Source of the DNA: Tragulus kanchil
Taxonomy: Eukaryota > Chordata > Mammalia > Artiodactyla > Tragulidae
DNA length: 64,000 nt
Assembly (NCBI GenBank): GCA_022376925.1
Contig: JAIOJX010000025.1
Coordinates: 186,743,801-186,807,800 of the forward strand
Direction of reading: 5' to 3'
Shown here: positions 22,847 to 35,020 of the stretch, one piece after another
Layout: every line of letters begins with the position of its first letter
How positions within the stretch are numbered: position 1 is the first letter of the stretch
Translations under genes and position numbers: made by a program
Notes under the pieces: model-generated
Told to the model about the DNA's origin: nothing
Seen by the model: the letters and a program-made list of their open reading frames with translations, nothing else
The model's database searches: none

Positions 22847-22850
<4 letters not shown>

Positions 22851-22941
22851 CCAAACCAGACAAAGCAAAACAATAAATAAACGGAGTTGGGGAGCCCTGA
22901 AGGGGATGTGTCGTGCACAGGACGAGAGCGCTCTGCATCTC

Positions 22942-25142
22942 CAGCAGGGAGGTGGCTGCCCTACCTCTGCCCCCACCTCCCGCAGGAGGACGCTCTTCTC
23001 TTCGCCCAGCAACAGCCCAGCCAATGAGAAGCCTCCACTGCTCAGCCAGTGAAAGGCTGCTGACACCCGTCGCTAAGGGGCTCTGCCGAGGCAGCCTCTC
23101 CGACTTCCCCTTTTACTCTATAAGGGTCATCTCCTCCGTTTGCCAGACTCGTCCGTGGTTCGGCCATAGCTCACACATCCGAAGTCGCAGCTTGTCAGCC
23201 TTCCTGACTCCCGCCTCTGCGTCCGCAGTGGACTAGCAGCAGCTCGCCTTTCTCACAGAGGAGTCCCTTTCCGGGGCGCAGAGCGTGTGCGCGCCGGCCT
23301 CGGGAATGTTCTCAGCGGAGGGACAGAGCACCCTGGGCATGGCCCCCGCCGCCCTCGAGAGCCAGAGGGCCCTGCACGGTCACCGCCGGGCGGGGGCGCC
23401 GAGACCTGACACGTGCCTCGCAGCCCCTTCCCGCGCCTGGGCCGTCCCTGGGAGGCCGGCGGGCAGTGCCAGTCCCCCTGCAGAGCCTGCATCTGCCGCC
23501 ACCTGCAAGAGGAAATTCAGAGTCCACGGCCGGCGTCCCAGGGCCCCCTCCGGCCTTCCAGGGGGTGGCGAGGCCTGGGCCTTCCAGCCAGGCGCCCTGG
23601 GGCCGCTGAACACGAGGCCGGAGCCGGAGGCCAGTCAAGCGGCCAGCGCGGGCCGGGCTCCTCACTCCTGAGCCGGAGCTCTCCCCACCCGCCCGTCCTT
23701 GGCAGCCCTGCTGGAGGCCGCCCTCGACCCCCCGGTCAGGGCGCAGCCCGGGCGTCAGGCACACCTCTCCCTGGTGCCCACCAGACCTGTGTGCCCACCT
23801 CTCTCCATCCCAGCCTTCTGTAAAGGGGTCAGGCTCAGGTCTGTCCCTCACCCCGAACGACCCCCTCTACCCTGGAGCTCCTGGACAGGAAGGGCCGTCA
23901 GGAGGGTGGACCTCTGAGCACCCGCCCACGCCAGGCACGTGGTGGGCTCGGGACGCCGTGTCCAGGACAGGAGCCGGGAGGCTCTAGAACTCCTGGCGGG
24001 CCAGCCCAGCAGGCGCCGTGGGCGTGGCCACCAGGGAGGGGTCGGGAGGCGGCTAGGACCCTGGCAGGGAGGTCTCCCACCCCACCTCCCGCAGGAGGAC
24101 GCTCTTCTCTTCGCCCAGCAACAGCCCAGCCAATGAGAAGCCTCCACTGCTCAGCCAGTGAAAGGCTGCTGACACCCGTCGCTAAGGGGCTCTGCCGAGG
24201 CAGCCTCTCCGACTTCCCCTTTTACTCTATAAGGGTCATCTCCTCCGTTTGCCAGACTCGTCCGTGGTTCGGCCATAGCTCACACATCCGAAGTCGCAGC
24301 TTGTCAGCCTTCCTGACTCCCGCCTCTGCGTCCGCAGTGGACTAGCAGCAGCTCGCCTTTCTCACAGAGGAGTCCCTTTCCGGGGCGCAGAGCGTGTGCG
24401 CGCCGGCCTCGGGAATGTTCTCAGCGGAGGGACAGAGCACCCTGGGCATGGCCCCCGCCGCCCTCGAGAGCCAGAGGGCCCTGCACGGTCACCGCCGGGC
24501 GGGGGCGCCGAGACCTGACACGTGCCTCACAGCCCCTTCCCGCGCCTGGGCCGTCCCTGGGAGGCCGGCGGGCAGTGCCAGTCCCCCTGCAGAGCCTGCA
24601 TCTGCCGCCACCTGCAAGAGGAAATTCAGAGTCCACGGCCGGCGTCCCAGGGCCCCCTCCGGCCTTCCAGGGGGTGGCGAGGCCTGGGCCTTCCAGCCAG
24701 GCGCCCTGGGGCCGCTGAACACGAGGCCGGAGCCGGAGGCCAGTCAAGCGGCCAGCGCGGGCCGGGCTCCTCACTCCTGAGCCGGAGCTCTCCCCACCCG
24801 CCCGTCCTTGGCAGCCCTGCTGGAGGCCGCCCTCGACCCCCCGGTCAGGGCGCAGCCCGGGCGTCAGGCACACCTCTCCCTGGTGCCCACCAGACCTGTG
24901 TGCCCACCTCTCTCCATCCCAGCCTTCTGTAAAGGGGTCAGGCTCAGGTCTGTCCCTCACCCCGAACGACCCCCTCTACCCTGGAGCTCCTGGACAGGAA
25001 GGGCCGTCAGGAGGGTGGATCTCTGAGCACCCGCCCACGCCAGGCACGTGGTGGGCTCGGGACGCCGTGTCCAGGACAGGAGCCGGGAGGCTCTAGAACT
25101 CCTGGCGGGCCAGCCCAGCAGGCGCCGTGGGGCGTGGCCACC
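22942..25142. repeat. Tandem direct duplication 8 (2 x about 1.08 kb)
   Basis: Unit 1 is about 22942-24038 and unit 2 about 24062-25142, offset 1109 through most of the length. The first ~20 bases of unit 2 are a compressed version of 22942-22980 (CAGGGAGGT followed by a shortened C-rich run). Differences include CTCGCAGCC near 23416 versus CTCACAGCC near 24525 and a G-run length change near 24026 / 25135. The block 23634-24033 also appears a third time through duplication 9. Confidence 0.9.
23020..23240 (+). promoter_or_regulatory. CCAAT/TATA-like segment, possible LTR remnant
   Basis: A CCAAT motif (CAGCCAATGAGAAG, about 23020) is followed about 90 bases later by CTCTATAAGGG (about 23116). 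That is promoter-like spacing, as in retroviral LTR U3 regions. I could not match it to a named LTR or find a downstream exon. It is repeated at about 24129-24349 by duplication 8. Confidence 0.25.
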
Positions 25143-27053
25143 AGATGGGGCAGATGGGGGCTCTGGGGAGGGGGCAGGCCCTGGGGTGGGCTCGAGAGGC
25201 TGGAGGCCGCGGCGTGGGCGGGGAGGAGGCGGGGCCCTGGGCCGAGGACCAAGAGGCCAGGCTGCTGTGGACCCCAAGGGACTGAGACGTGGGACTGAGT
25301 GCCCCCAGACAGGGCTGTTCTCACACTCTGGCCCCACCTGAAATCAGCGGCCCCTCCGGAGGCCACGGCTCACGGAGGTGGCCAGCCAGCCCTCCCTGAG
25401 GGCCGTCTGGAGCTGGGGAGTGGGGTGGGCAGCCGACCAGCCCTGCCTGCGGGCCGAACCACCCACTGCACCCCCGTCTTCTGGAACTAACAGAGGAAGC
25501 CCTGTGTGGTTTTCAACCAGGAACCTGAAGTTAATTAAATAGAGCATATTGTTACTAAATAGAACTTGTATTAATTAGGGACATTGTTACCAAACAGGGC
25601 GGCATTAATGAGAAAGACCATATTGTTACAGAAACGAGTGTGCACCAGTCAGCCAGAGCTCTGGGTCCCAGGAGAGTCCACGAGCGCTGACGCTCGGGGG
25701 ACAGGGAGGCCCCACCGTCAGCCCGGCCCCAGCCAAGGTCACGGAGCAGGAGAGGGAGGCCCCTGCGTGCAGAGCGTGAACGTCCCGCTGGGGCAGACCC
25801 GACACTGAATGCCTCTTCTCCATGAACCCCTTAAATACACTGGAACAGAACCCCTCCTGCTGAAAAGAAAACTACTGGGGGACAGTGTGTGTTAGGAGAT
25901 TGTCAAGCGGCCAGCGGGCCGGGCTCCTCACTCCTGAGCCGGAGCTCTCCCCACCCGCCCGTCCTTGGCAGCCCTGCTGAGGCCGCCTCGACCCCGGTCA
26001 GGGCGCAGCCCGGCGTCAGGCACACCTCTCCTGGTGCCCACCAGACCTGTGTGCCCACCTCTCTCCATCCCAGCCTTCTGTAAAGGGGTCAGGCTCAGGT
26101 CTGTCCCTCACCCCGAACGACCCCCTCTACCCTGGAGCTCCTGGACAGGAAGGGCCGTCAGGAGGGTGGACCTCTGAGCACCCGCCCACGCCAGGCACGT
26201 GGTGGGCTCGGGACGCCGTGTCCAGGACAGGAGCCGGGAGGCTCTAGAACTCCTGGCGGGCCAGCCCAGCAGGCGCCGTGGGGCGTGGCCACCAGATGGG
26301 GCAGATGGGGGCTCTGGGGAGGGGGCAGGCCCTGGGGTGGGCTCGAGAGGCTGGAGGCCGCGGCGTGGGCGGGGAGGAGGCGGGGCCCTGGGCCGAGGAC
26401 CAAGAGGCCAGGCTGCTGTGGACCCCAAGGGACTGAGACGTGGGACTGAGTGCCCCCAGACAGGGCTGTTCTCACACTCTGGCCCCACCTGAAATCAGCG
26501 GCCCCTCCGGAGGCCACGGCTCACGGAGGTGGCCAGCCAGCCCTCCCTGAGGGCCGTCTGGAGCTGGGGAGTGGGGTGGGCAGCCGACCAGCCCTGCCTG
26601 CGGGCCGAACCACCCACTGCACCCCCGTCTTCTGGAACTAACAGAGGAAGCCCTGTGTGGTTTTCAACCAGGAACCTGAAGTTAATTAAATAGAGCATAT
26701 TGTTACTAAATAGAACTTGTATTAATTAGGGACATTGTTACCAAACAGGGCGGCATTAATGAGAAAGACCATATTGTTACAGAAACGAGTGTGCACCAGT
26801 CAGCCAGAGCTCTGGGTCCCAGGAGAGTCCACGAGCGCTGACGCTCGGGGGACAGGGAGGCCCCACCGTCAGCCCGGCCCCAGCCAAGGTCACGGAGCAG
26901 GAGAGGGAGGCCCCTGCGTGCAGAGCGTGAACGTCCCGCTGGGGCAGACCCGACACTGAATGCCTCTTCTCCATGAACCCCTTAAATACACTGGAACAGA
27001 ACCCCTCCTGCTGAAAAGAAAACTACTGGGGGACAGTGTGTGTTAGGAGATTG
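24744..27053. repeat. Tandem direct duplication 9 (2 x 1.15 kb)
   Basis: Unit 1 is 24744-25901 and unit 2 is 25902-27053. The offset shrinks from 1158 to 1151 within about 120 bases because unit 2 begins with single-base and dinucleotide losses (AGCGCGGGCC to AGCGGGCC, GCTGGAGGCC to GCTGAGGCC, GACCCCCCGG to GACCCCGG, CTCCCTGG to CTCCTGG). After that the copies match closely. Confidence 0.92.
25530..25640. promoter_or_regulatory. AT-rich block with three ATTGTTAC motifs; candidate conserved element
   Basis: Inside GC-rich DNA lies an AT-rich block with three copies of ATTGTTAC (about 25550, 25583, 25622), spaced 34 and 38 bases. Each is followed by A-rich sequence, and TTAATTAA, ATTAATTAGG and CATTAATGAG lie between them. 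ATTGTT is the SOX core and TAATTA a homeodomain core. The regular spacing also fits three decayed units of a short tandem repeat. Repeated at about 26681-26791. Confidence 0.3.
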
Positions 27054-28424
27054 TGTTTTCCTCCACAGGAATTAAACAAGAAAGAAATCAGAAACATCCC
27101 CTCAAAACAGGGAGAAGACAGGAGAGTCGTCTCCGAACGCCCCTCGGCAATTCCACGATCGCGCCGCGGCTCCTCGATGGGCGCGCGCTCGCCTTTGAGA
27201 CCGGGACGTGATAGGGGCGAGGGTCCCGTTCTTAAATGGCCGCGTCCCCTTCTGGTCACTCCCTGGCGCACACGCAGGCCGCGCCCGGGGTGCGGAGTGT
27301 GTGTGGGACCCCTGGAGCAGGATGGACGGCAGGCTGCCGCGGGCTGGGTGCTTCCCGAGGCCGGCAGGCCCGCTCCTGCCTGCTCGCAGCGGAGTGCCCC
27401 AGCTCCGGGAGCCGTGGCCCAGAGGAGACGTCCTGATTTGCATCAATTCCGAATTGAGACGGCATTTGCCAGGCAGGGACGGAACACTGCCTTCTAGGTG
27501 AGGGTGGGCAGAGGGCCGTGTCGCTCCCAGGAAGCAGCAGGGCTGTGGGAAGCGTGTCTGCCTGCCCGGGCCGCCTTGAGGAAGGGGAGAGCAAACGAGG
27601 CTCTTCCGGTTCTGGTCCAGAAACACATTCCCACCCATGGACTGCTCGGCACCTGGCCTTCCAGACTGCAGGGTGAGGCCTGACCTTTGCCCTCTCTGCG
27701 CGGTGGGCCTCTCCAGGCTTTAGCATCAGACGTCCTGGACCCCCGCAGCCCTCCGTCCCCCCACCTCCGGTGGACGTCAGAAATAACTGGGGCACACCCA
27801 GGCTGGACGCCGGCATGGCCTCTCGTGCCTAAAGTGATCGTGCTTCCCCGTGGGTCCTGTGAGTGATGTCCCGGCTCCCTGGAGCGGCACCCCCGGCCCG
27901 GGGCCATAGGAGGTCTCTGACGGCACTCGGACAGGAGGAGCAGACGACTCTAGCAAGGCGTGCCCGTGCCCCGCGGTGCTCACACACGTCTGGGTCTCGC
28001 CCCTCGGGTCCAAGGTGACAGAGTGGATTTCCAGGCCGGGTCTGCCCGCGAGAGACGTGGCCTCCTGGGAGGCCGCCGAGGTTCCTGCACCTGGACCCCA
28101 CTCCGCCCCCCCAGGATCCAGCCCTGCACGCCGTCGCGGGGGCCCGTGCCCCCGTCTGAGAGAGAACAAGGCGAGCCTCTCACCGGAGGCCAGGGGTCCC
28201 CGGCCTCGTCCTGCCTCCAGGTTCCTCCACGGCTCTCTGGAGCCCCCCGCACGGTGCTGCTTGGACATTCACCACAGGGTGCTGAGACGGGCTGGACGTC
28301 CAGGAGGACGACCCGCGTGGCCACAGCCGCGGCTCGTGCGCGCACAGGCGCCCGCGGGCCGAGCTGTGGTCTGACGCCCGCGTCCGGGAGGAGGCTGGTC
28401 CCGTGGGAGCAGCCGTGAGCGGGA
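27054..28424. other. GC-rich sequence, no gene seen
   Basis: CpG-rich in parts (27130-27300, 28110-28180). Long open frames on either strand look like composition effects. No recognised exon, RNA gene or repeat. Confidence 0.4.
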
Positions 28425-28580
28425 TCAGTGCCCCGTGGAGAACCCAGGAGCCCCCTGCCCCTCGAGCCACGTGACGACAAGCGGGAAGACGGCTGCTCAG
28501 CCGGGAGGCGGGCCCGCACCGGACTCCAAGGCTGCCAGCACCGTGACCTGGGCCTCGCAGCGCTGCGAGGAGGGCGATGT
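28425..28580 (+). mobile_element. MaLR-type LTR fragment
   Basis: GCGGGATCAGTGCCCCGTGG, then GAGCCCCCTGCCCCTCGAGC, CACGTGACGACAAGCGGGAA and AAGGCTGCCAGCACCGTGAC follow the order of a MaLR LTR (GGGATTAGTGCCC, a C-rich stretch, CATGTGAGGACACAGC, CTGCTGGCGCCTTGA). Many CpG-type changes. Confidence 0.45.
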
Positions 28581-29386
28581 CCGCCGAAGCCCCGTGTCTG
28601 CGAGAGCGGCTGCGGTCCGTGCGGTCGCCCAGAGTCACCCGACCGAGCGACCGAACTGACAGCCAAGTGTCTCTCAAATTTGGTTTTTACAACATCAGTC
28701 CATAGACTCCCGAATTCAACACACCTAGACACAAACTGTTCGGGAAAATCTAAACACTTAGAAACATCTAGAGGGGAGGAAAAGATTACATACACTACCA
28801 CTATAATAAAAAGGAGTGATTTCTTATCAGAAACAATGGAAGCCCTGAGACAAAAAAAACAGCAACATTTAAAAAAGACTAGGTGGAAAAACTCTACTGC
28901 GAAGTCTACATCTAGTGAAAACAGCCTTGAGGAATAAAGGCACAGAAAAGGCAGATCTAGACAAAGGCGAGTCTGAGCGCTGGTGGCAGAGAAGGCTGAA
29001 GGCAGCGAGGGCCCCCAAGGACTGAGGAGCGCCAGAGGGTGACTGTGCGAAAGTAAGAGGCCCATTTCCCTTTTCTTAAAGGACAATGGAACATTTAAAG
29101 CAACTATAATGGTCTTATGAGGTTTATAACAAATGTACGTGTAAATTATGTGCAACAAGAGCCCCCAAAATGGGAAGGAAATGGAATTTCATATTGAAAG
29201 GTCTTTACATTATACATGAAGTAGCATAATATGATTTCAAAGCAGACTGAGGTAAATCGAGGATACATATTGGAATCCCTAGAGTAACCTCTAAAAAAAT
29301 AATTCAGAGGACTGTAGCTAAAACCCAAAGGAAGGGACTTGCCAGCCAGCCCAGGGGTCAACATTTCGCCTTTTAATGCAGACAGG

Positions 29387-31622
29387 GCAATGGGGTTCCT
29401 GGCAGAGGAGCTAAGAGCCCACATGCCTTGTGGCCAAAAAACCAAAACACAAGAAATATTGTAACAAATTCAGTAAAGACTCTAACAATCGTCCACATAA
29501 AAAAAATCGTAGATAAAAAAAAAAAAAAAGACCAATAGAGGAGACAACATTTTTTAAATTTTAAGTCAGTTGATCCAAAAGAAGCCAGAAAAGGGAAATA
29601 CAAAAAAACAAATGGGACAAGTAGAAAACAATTAGTAAAATTATAGGTAAACTTAAATCTATAATATCTCTAATTACATTGAATATAAATGGACTAACCA
29701 TTTCAATTAAAAGGCAGAACAAGGGGCTTCCCTGGTGGTCCAGTGGGTAAGGACACTGCCTTGCAGTGCGAGGGGCGCCGGTTCAATCCCTGGCCTGGGA
29801 AGATCCCACGTGCCGCGGAGCGGCTGGACCGATGTGTCCAAGTACCGAGCCAGAACAGGGCTTCCCTGGTGGCTCAGTGGTGAAGAGTTCACCTGCCAAC
29901 GCAGGAGACACAGTTTGATCCCTGAACTGGGAAGATCCCACATGCTGTGGAGCAACGAAGCCCGTGAGCCACAGCATGGAGCCTGTGCTCTAGAGCCTCG
30001 GAGCCGCAGCTATGGAGCCCATCAGCCACAACGACTGAAGCCCGTGTGCCCCGGAGCCCGAGTTCCACAACAAGAGAAGTCACTGCAACAAGAAGCCTGC
30101 TCACCTCCACTAGAGAGTAGCCCCCGCTCCCTGAAACTGGAGAAGAGCCTGTGGCAGCGGTGAAAACCCAGAATAGGCAAAAATAAACAAATGAAAAATT
30201 AGAAAAAAATTACCTGAGAGGCACCTGTACCCCAATGTTCATTGCAGCTCTCTATACTATAGCCAGAACATGGAAGCAACCTAGATGCCCATCGACAAAT
30301 GAATGGATCCAGAAGCTCTGGTCCATATATACAATGGAATACTACTCAGCTGTTAAAAGAAATGCAGAAGACTCAGTCCTAATGAGGTGGCTGGCTCTAG
30401 AACCTATCATAAAAAGTGAAGTAAGTCAAAAAGAGAAAGACAAATACAGCATACTAACATACATATATGGAATCTAGCAGGACGGTCTTGATATCACACA
30501 CAGTGCAATGGGGTTCCTGGCAGAGGAGCTAAGAGCCCACATGCCTTGTGGCCAAAAAACCAAAACACAAGAAATATTGTAACAAATTCAGTAAAGACTC
30601 TAACAATCGTCCACATAAAAAAAATCGTAGATAAAAAAAAAAAAAAAGACCAATAGAGGAGACAACATTTTTTAAATTTTAAGTCAGTTGATCCAAAAGA
30701 AGCCAGAAAAGGGAAATACAAAAAAACAAATGGGACAAGTAGAAAACAATTAGTAAAATTATAGGTAAACTTAAATCTATAATATCTCTAATTACATTGA
30801 ATATAAATGGACTAACCATTTCAATTAAAAGGCAGAACAAGGGGCTTCCCTGGTGGTCCAGTGGGTAAGGACACTGCCTTGCAGTGCGAGGGGCGCCGGT
30901 TCGATCCCTGGCCTGGGAAGATCCCACGTGCCGCGGAGCGGCTGGACCGATGTGTCCAAGTACCGAGCCAGAACAGGGCTTCCCTGGTGGCTCAGTGGTG
31001 AAGAGTTCACCTGCCAACGCAGGAGACACAGTTTGATCCCTGAACTGGGAAGATCCCACATGCTGTGGAGCAACGAAGCCCGTGAGCCACAGCATGGAGC
31101 CTGTGCTCTAGAGCCTCGGAGCCGCAGCTATGGAGCCCATCAGCCACAACGACTGAAGCCCGTGTGCCCCGGAGCCCGAGTTCCACAACAAGAGAAGTCA
31201 CTGCAACAAGAAGCCTGCTCACCTCCACTAGAGAGTAGCCCCCGCTCCCTGAAACTGGAGAAGAGCCTGTGGCAGCGGTGAAAACCCAGAATAGGCAAAA
31301 ATAAACAAATGAAAAATTAGAAAAAAATTACCTGAGAGGCACCTGTACCCCAATGTTCATTGCAGCTCTCTATACTATAGCCAGAACATGGAAGCAACCT
31401 AGATGCCCATCGACAAATGAATGGATCCAGAAGCTCTGGTCCATATATACAATGGAATACTACTCAGCTGTTAAAAGAAATGCAGAAGACTCAGTCCTAA
31501 TGAGGTGGCTGGCTCTAGAACCTATCATAAAAAGTGAAGTAAGTCAAAAAGAGAAAGACAAATACAGCATACTAACATACATATATGGAATCTAGCAGGA
31601 CGGTCTTGATATCACACACAGT
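29387..31622. repeat. Tandem direct duplication 10 (2 x 1.118 kb)
   Basis: Units are 29387-30504 and 30505-31622, constant offset 1118. One difference is GGTTCAATCC near 29783 versus GGTTCGATCC near 30901. The join places an L1 3' segment (ATATCACACACAGTG) directly before L1M sequence (CAATGGGGTTC). That order makes no sense for either element and points to an assembly join. Confidence 0.94.
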
Positions 31623-31978
31623 GAACTCATGGAAAAACAGACAGACCATAGACATATGGACACTGTGGGGAAGAAATAGGGAGGGGGAGGCATGGGGACA
31701 GTAGCATGGAAACCTATACTGTCATGTGTGGAAAAGATAGCTATTGTCATTGTGCTAAGGGAATAGGAGTACCTACAATCACTTGGGGCGATGGTCTGGA
31801 GGGGTGGGAGGGGGGGAACTGAGTGGGGGGAGGGTCCAGGGATATGCATATGAATTATCTGGGAACATACATGTTGGTGAACAACAAACCTCTGTAAAAT
31901 CTTAAAGAATTAAAAAAAAAAAATTACCTGAAAAAAATAAGATAAAATAAAGGAGTACAGATTTTTCTTTAAAAAAAA
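29722..31978 (+). mobile_element. Nested SINE + L1 insertion with 13-bp target-site duplication
   Basis: The insertion is bounded by AAAAGGCAGAACA at 29709-29721 and again at 31979-31991, and the host L1M continues correctly across it. The inserted DNA starts with a CHR-like SINE head (29722-29853), continues directly into a Bov-tA-type SINE (29854 to about 30203, repeated at 30972-31321) and carries an L1 3' end in the SINE tail. Removing duplication 10 leaves an insertion of about 1.14 kb. Confidence 0.85.
31336..31919 (+). mobile_element. 5'-truncated L1 3' end (ORF2 C-terminus and 3' UTR)
   Basis: The element encodes the last part of L1 ORF2 (MFIAALYTIARTWKQPRCPS and MEYYSAVKRN are visible), followed by a G-rich 3' UTR (31780-31840) and a poly(A) tail. 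It is flanked by a 12-bp duplication AAAATTACCTGA at 31324-31335 and 31920-31931, so its target lay in the A-rich tail of the Bov-tA SINE. The ORF2 part also appears at 30218-30504 through duplication 10. It is too truncated to be mobile. Confidence 0.88.
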
Positions 31979-32662
31979 AAAAGGCAGAACATGTCACACT
32001 GGATTTAGGAGAAAAAAACCCTGCTGTATTCTAGTTTGTTAAAAGAGACACAGTTTACGTAGAAAATCACATTTAGATTGAAAGCGAAAAGACGGAAAAA
32101 GAAATACCATGCGAAAATCGCCACAAGCAAGCTGGAGTGGCTGTATATTCAGATATCTGAAGCAAAAGTGTGAGAACTCAGAGAAGACAATAATAAGAAA
32201 GAAACAATTTAATAGATTTACAATTTAATATTTCAACATTTTTCTATCATAAATTGATGGAAAATCAAAATACAGAAGATTTGAATCACACCATGGATCT
32301 AACCCAATTAACTAGAATACTACACCCATCAGCCACAGAACACAGACCGTTTTTAGGTGAGACTGAACGTTTTCAAGAGAGAACATACACTGGGCTATAA
32401 AATAAACCCTGTTAATTTTAAAGGACTGAAGTCACGTGGCAGACATTCTCTGACAACAAAAGCCAATACTGACACCTAGAAAATCACTCACCTTCTGACA
32501 ATTAGATAACACACGTCTAAACAAGCCACAGGTCATAGGAGAGGTCACTAGGGAAATTATAAACGTGCTTTTAACTGAATCGTAAAAAATTCAATATATT
32601 AAAAACTGTGGTTTCAATTTCAAGTACATATAACAAAAAAGTGGTTTGAAATGAATGATCTA

Positions 32663-32881
32663 AGCCGTGTGTGTGTGTGCGCTCAGTCGTGTCCTTTGTG
32701 ACCCCAGGGACGGTGGCCCGCCAGGCTCCCCGGTCCATGGAATTTCCGAGGCAAGACTGCCGGGGCGGGTGGCCATTTCCTCCTCCAGGGGGTCTTGCTG
32801 ACCCGGGGATCAAAGCCGGCGTCCACTGCAGCTTCCCCAGCGGCGGCAGGTTCTTTACCTCCCGAGCCACCAGGACAGTCA
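32663..32881 (-). mobile_element. Bov-A/Bov-tA-type SINE, reverse orientation
   Basis: Starting with a GT run, the plus strand reads GCGCTCAGTCGTGTCCTTTG, GCCAGGCTCCCCGGTCCATG, CATTTCCTCCTCCAGGGG and ends CCCGAGCCACCAGGACAGTC. This is the reverse complement of the Bov-A unit from tail to head. It interrupts the old L1. Confidence 0.85.
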
Positions 32882-33380
32882 ACCGAAGCCTTACAATAGG
32901 CAAAGAGGCAGAAAAGATCAAATTAGACCTAAAATAACCGAAGGAAGTGAATTTAATGGAGGAAGGATGTAATAAAAATAAGAGTAGAAATTAATGAAAT
33001 AGAGAATAGCCAAACCACAGGGAAATCAAACAAATAAGAGAGCCAGAAGTTGGTTTTTTGAAGAGATTAATACAACGTATCAAACCACAGTAGGCTAATG
33101 AAAGACAAAGGGAAACATAAACTACTAACATCGGGGAACCTCATTTACAGAGCCCACAGAGAGCTCATGGATAGCAAGAGAGTCCTATGAGCAACTCCAG
33201 GGCAACAAACTTTGTATACAATGGAAAAATTCCTTTAAAAACACAACAAAAACTACACAAGAGGAAGTAGAGTCTGACTAGCCCTGTATCAGTTAAGTTA
33301 ATTGAATAAATAAATAAAAATCCTGATGAAGAAAATGTGATGTCTGTGATTCAAGAATGCATAACACGTAAGATAGGGCA

Positions 33381-33985
33381 GGGCTGCCCTGGTGGCCCAG
33401 CGGGTAGGCACCCACCTGCCAGTGCAGAGGACACAGGTTTGATCCCTAGTCTGGAAAGATTCCACATGCTGTGGAGCCACTAACCCCATGCCCCACAACT
33501 ACCGCCCCGTGCCCCAGAGCCCTGGAGCCACAACTACTGAGCCCACACACTCGTGCCTGTGCTCTGCAGCAAGAGAAAGCCCTCCAGGGCTTCCCTGGTG
33601 GTCCAGTGGGTAAGGACACCGCCTTGCAGTGCAAGGGGCGCCAGTGCATTCCCTGGCTTGGGAAGATCCCACGTGCCACAGAACGGCTGCACCGATGTGT
33701 CCAACTACTGAGCCGGAGCTCTGGAACGTATGCACCCAGAGCCGGTGCTCTGCGACGAGAGAGGCCACTGTGATGGGAGGCCCACATAGGCCAAAAGAAC
33801 AAAGATGGAAATAAATGAAAGACCAACAGAAGTGGCCAAAAAAAACACACCCACTTCCCTTTGGAAAAAAAGAGCAAGCCCTCCAAAGAGAAGCCCCCAC
33901 ACCATAGCAAAGGGCTGTCCCTGCTCATCGCAATTAGAGAAAGCCCCACAGCGATGAAGACCCACGGCAACCGAAAATAAAGGGA
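33381..33985 (+). mobile_element. Bov-tA SINE split by a second SINE
   Basis: The outer SINE runs 33381-33586, starting GGCTGCCCTGGTGGCCCAGC, and resumes at 33876-33985 with GAGAAGCCCCCACACC and a tail CCGAAAATAAAGG. It is of the Bov-tA type and sits within the old L1. Confidence 0.82.
33587..33875 (+). mobile_element. SINE of the 190/3700 subfamily, inserted in a SINE
   Basis: The element starts GGGCTTCCCTGGTGGTCCAG and carries the 3' half GAACAAAGATGG ... AATGAAAGACCAACAGAAG shared with the copies at 190 and 3700. A 10-bp target-site duplication AAGCCCTCCA flanks it (33577-33586 and 33876-33885). The order is therefore old L1 first, then Bov-tA, then this subfamily. Confidence 0.85.
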
Positions 33986-34039
33986 CTAATTAAAATACTA
34001 AATAACTATGGAGTTGTTTTTTAAAAAGATTACACGATG

Positions 34040-34165
34040 GATAGATATCTGCTAGGAAAAATATAGCAAAATGTTCATTTAGGAAATGGATATGGCCGTT
34101 CATTACACAATTTTCTGTCCATTTTTTTCTGTGCGGTGGAAATTCTCATAATAAATCTTTAGGGG
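34040..34165 (+). mobile_element. Old L1 3'-end fragment
   Basis: ATGTTCATTTAGGAAATGGA, TATGGCCGTTCATTACACAA and AATTCTCATAATAAATC resemble the end of an older L1 3' UTR. It interrupts the main L1M and probably belongs to a separate insertion. Confidence 0.4.
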
Positions 34166-34689
34166 AAAAGTCAGTATTTTCCATAAAGAAAGTTACAAAC
34201 AAAATCCCAGGACCATATGGTGCTGGAATGAGTCAAATATTTAAGAAAGAAATAAAGCCATTCTTATGCAAACCTTTTCAAAAAATAGAACACTTTTAAA
34301 CTCATTTTATAAGGCCTGCATCACTCTGATACTGAAACCAGACTAGGAAATCACCGGGAGAGTCCAGACCCAGATCTTCATGAACACAGATACAAAGTCC
34401 TTTGCAAAATATTACTAAATTGAGTAACACACCATGAACAAGTATGGTTTATCCGAGGAAAGCAAGGTTGGTTTAGTATTTGAAACTCAACCCTTGTAAT
34501 TCACCACATTCTCAAAATAAAGGGGGGAAATCCTATAATTATCCTATAAAATGCAGAGAAAGATTTGTCAGAATTCAGTACCTATCTGTGATTAAAACTC
34601 TAAACAAACTAAAAATAGAAGTGAATTTCCTCAATATCATGAAGAGCATCTAGGGCTTCCTTGCTTTTGGCTTTTTCATACTGGCAAAA

Positions 34690-35020
34690 AGTCCATACTC
34701 AGACAGCAAGGAGATCAAGCCAGTCACTCCTAGAGGAAATCAACCCTGCACATTCACTGGAGGGACAGACGCTGAAGCTGAAGCTCCAATCGTTTAGCCA
34801 CCTGATGTGAAGAGCTTACTGGAAGAGACCTTGATGCTGGGAAAGACGGAGGGCAGGAGGAGAAGGGGAGACAGAGGATGAGATGGTTGGATGCATCACG
34901 GACTCAGTGGACATGAGTTTGAGCCAGCTCTGGGAGATCGTGGACGGGGAAGCCCGGCATGCTGCAGTCCCTGGGGTCGCACGGAGGTGGACACACGGAG
35001 CGACAGACCAACAACAACAG
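34690..35020 (+). mobile_element. BovB 3'-end fragment
   Basis: GAGGAAATCAACCCTGCACA, TGAAGCTGAAGCTCCAATCG, TTGATGCTGGGAAAGACGGA and GGATGAGATGGTTGGATGCA, ending in a CAACAACAACAGC tail, follow the BovB 3' end. It is inserted in the old L1. Confidence 0.88.

Noticed and set aside
27980..29158. 392-codon open frame on the minus strand
   Set aside because: It spans GC-rich DNA, a MaLR LTR fragment and old L1 in antisense. It has no recognisable domain.
29735..31281. tRNA-like sequences and small ORFs in the SINEs
   Set aside because: A/B-box-like segments belong to tRNA-derived SINE heads with SINE bodies and A-rich tails. The encoded peptides are the usual SINE translations.
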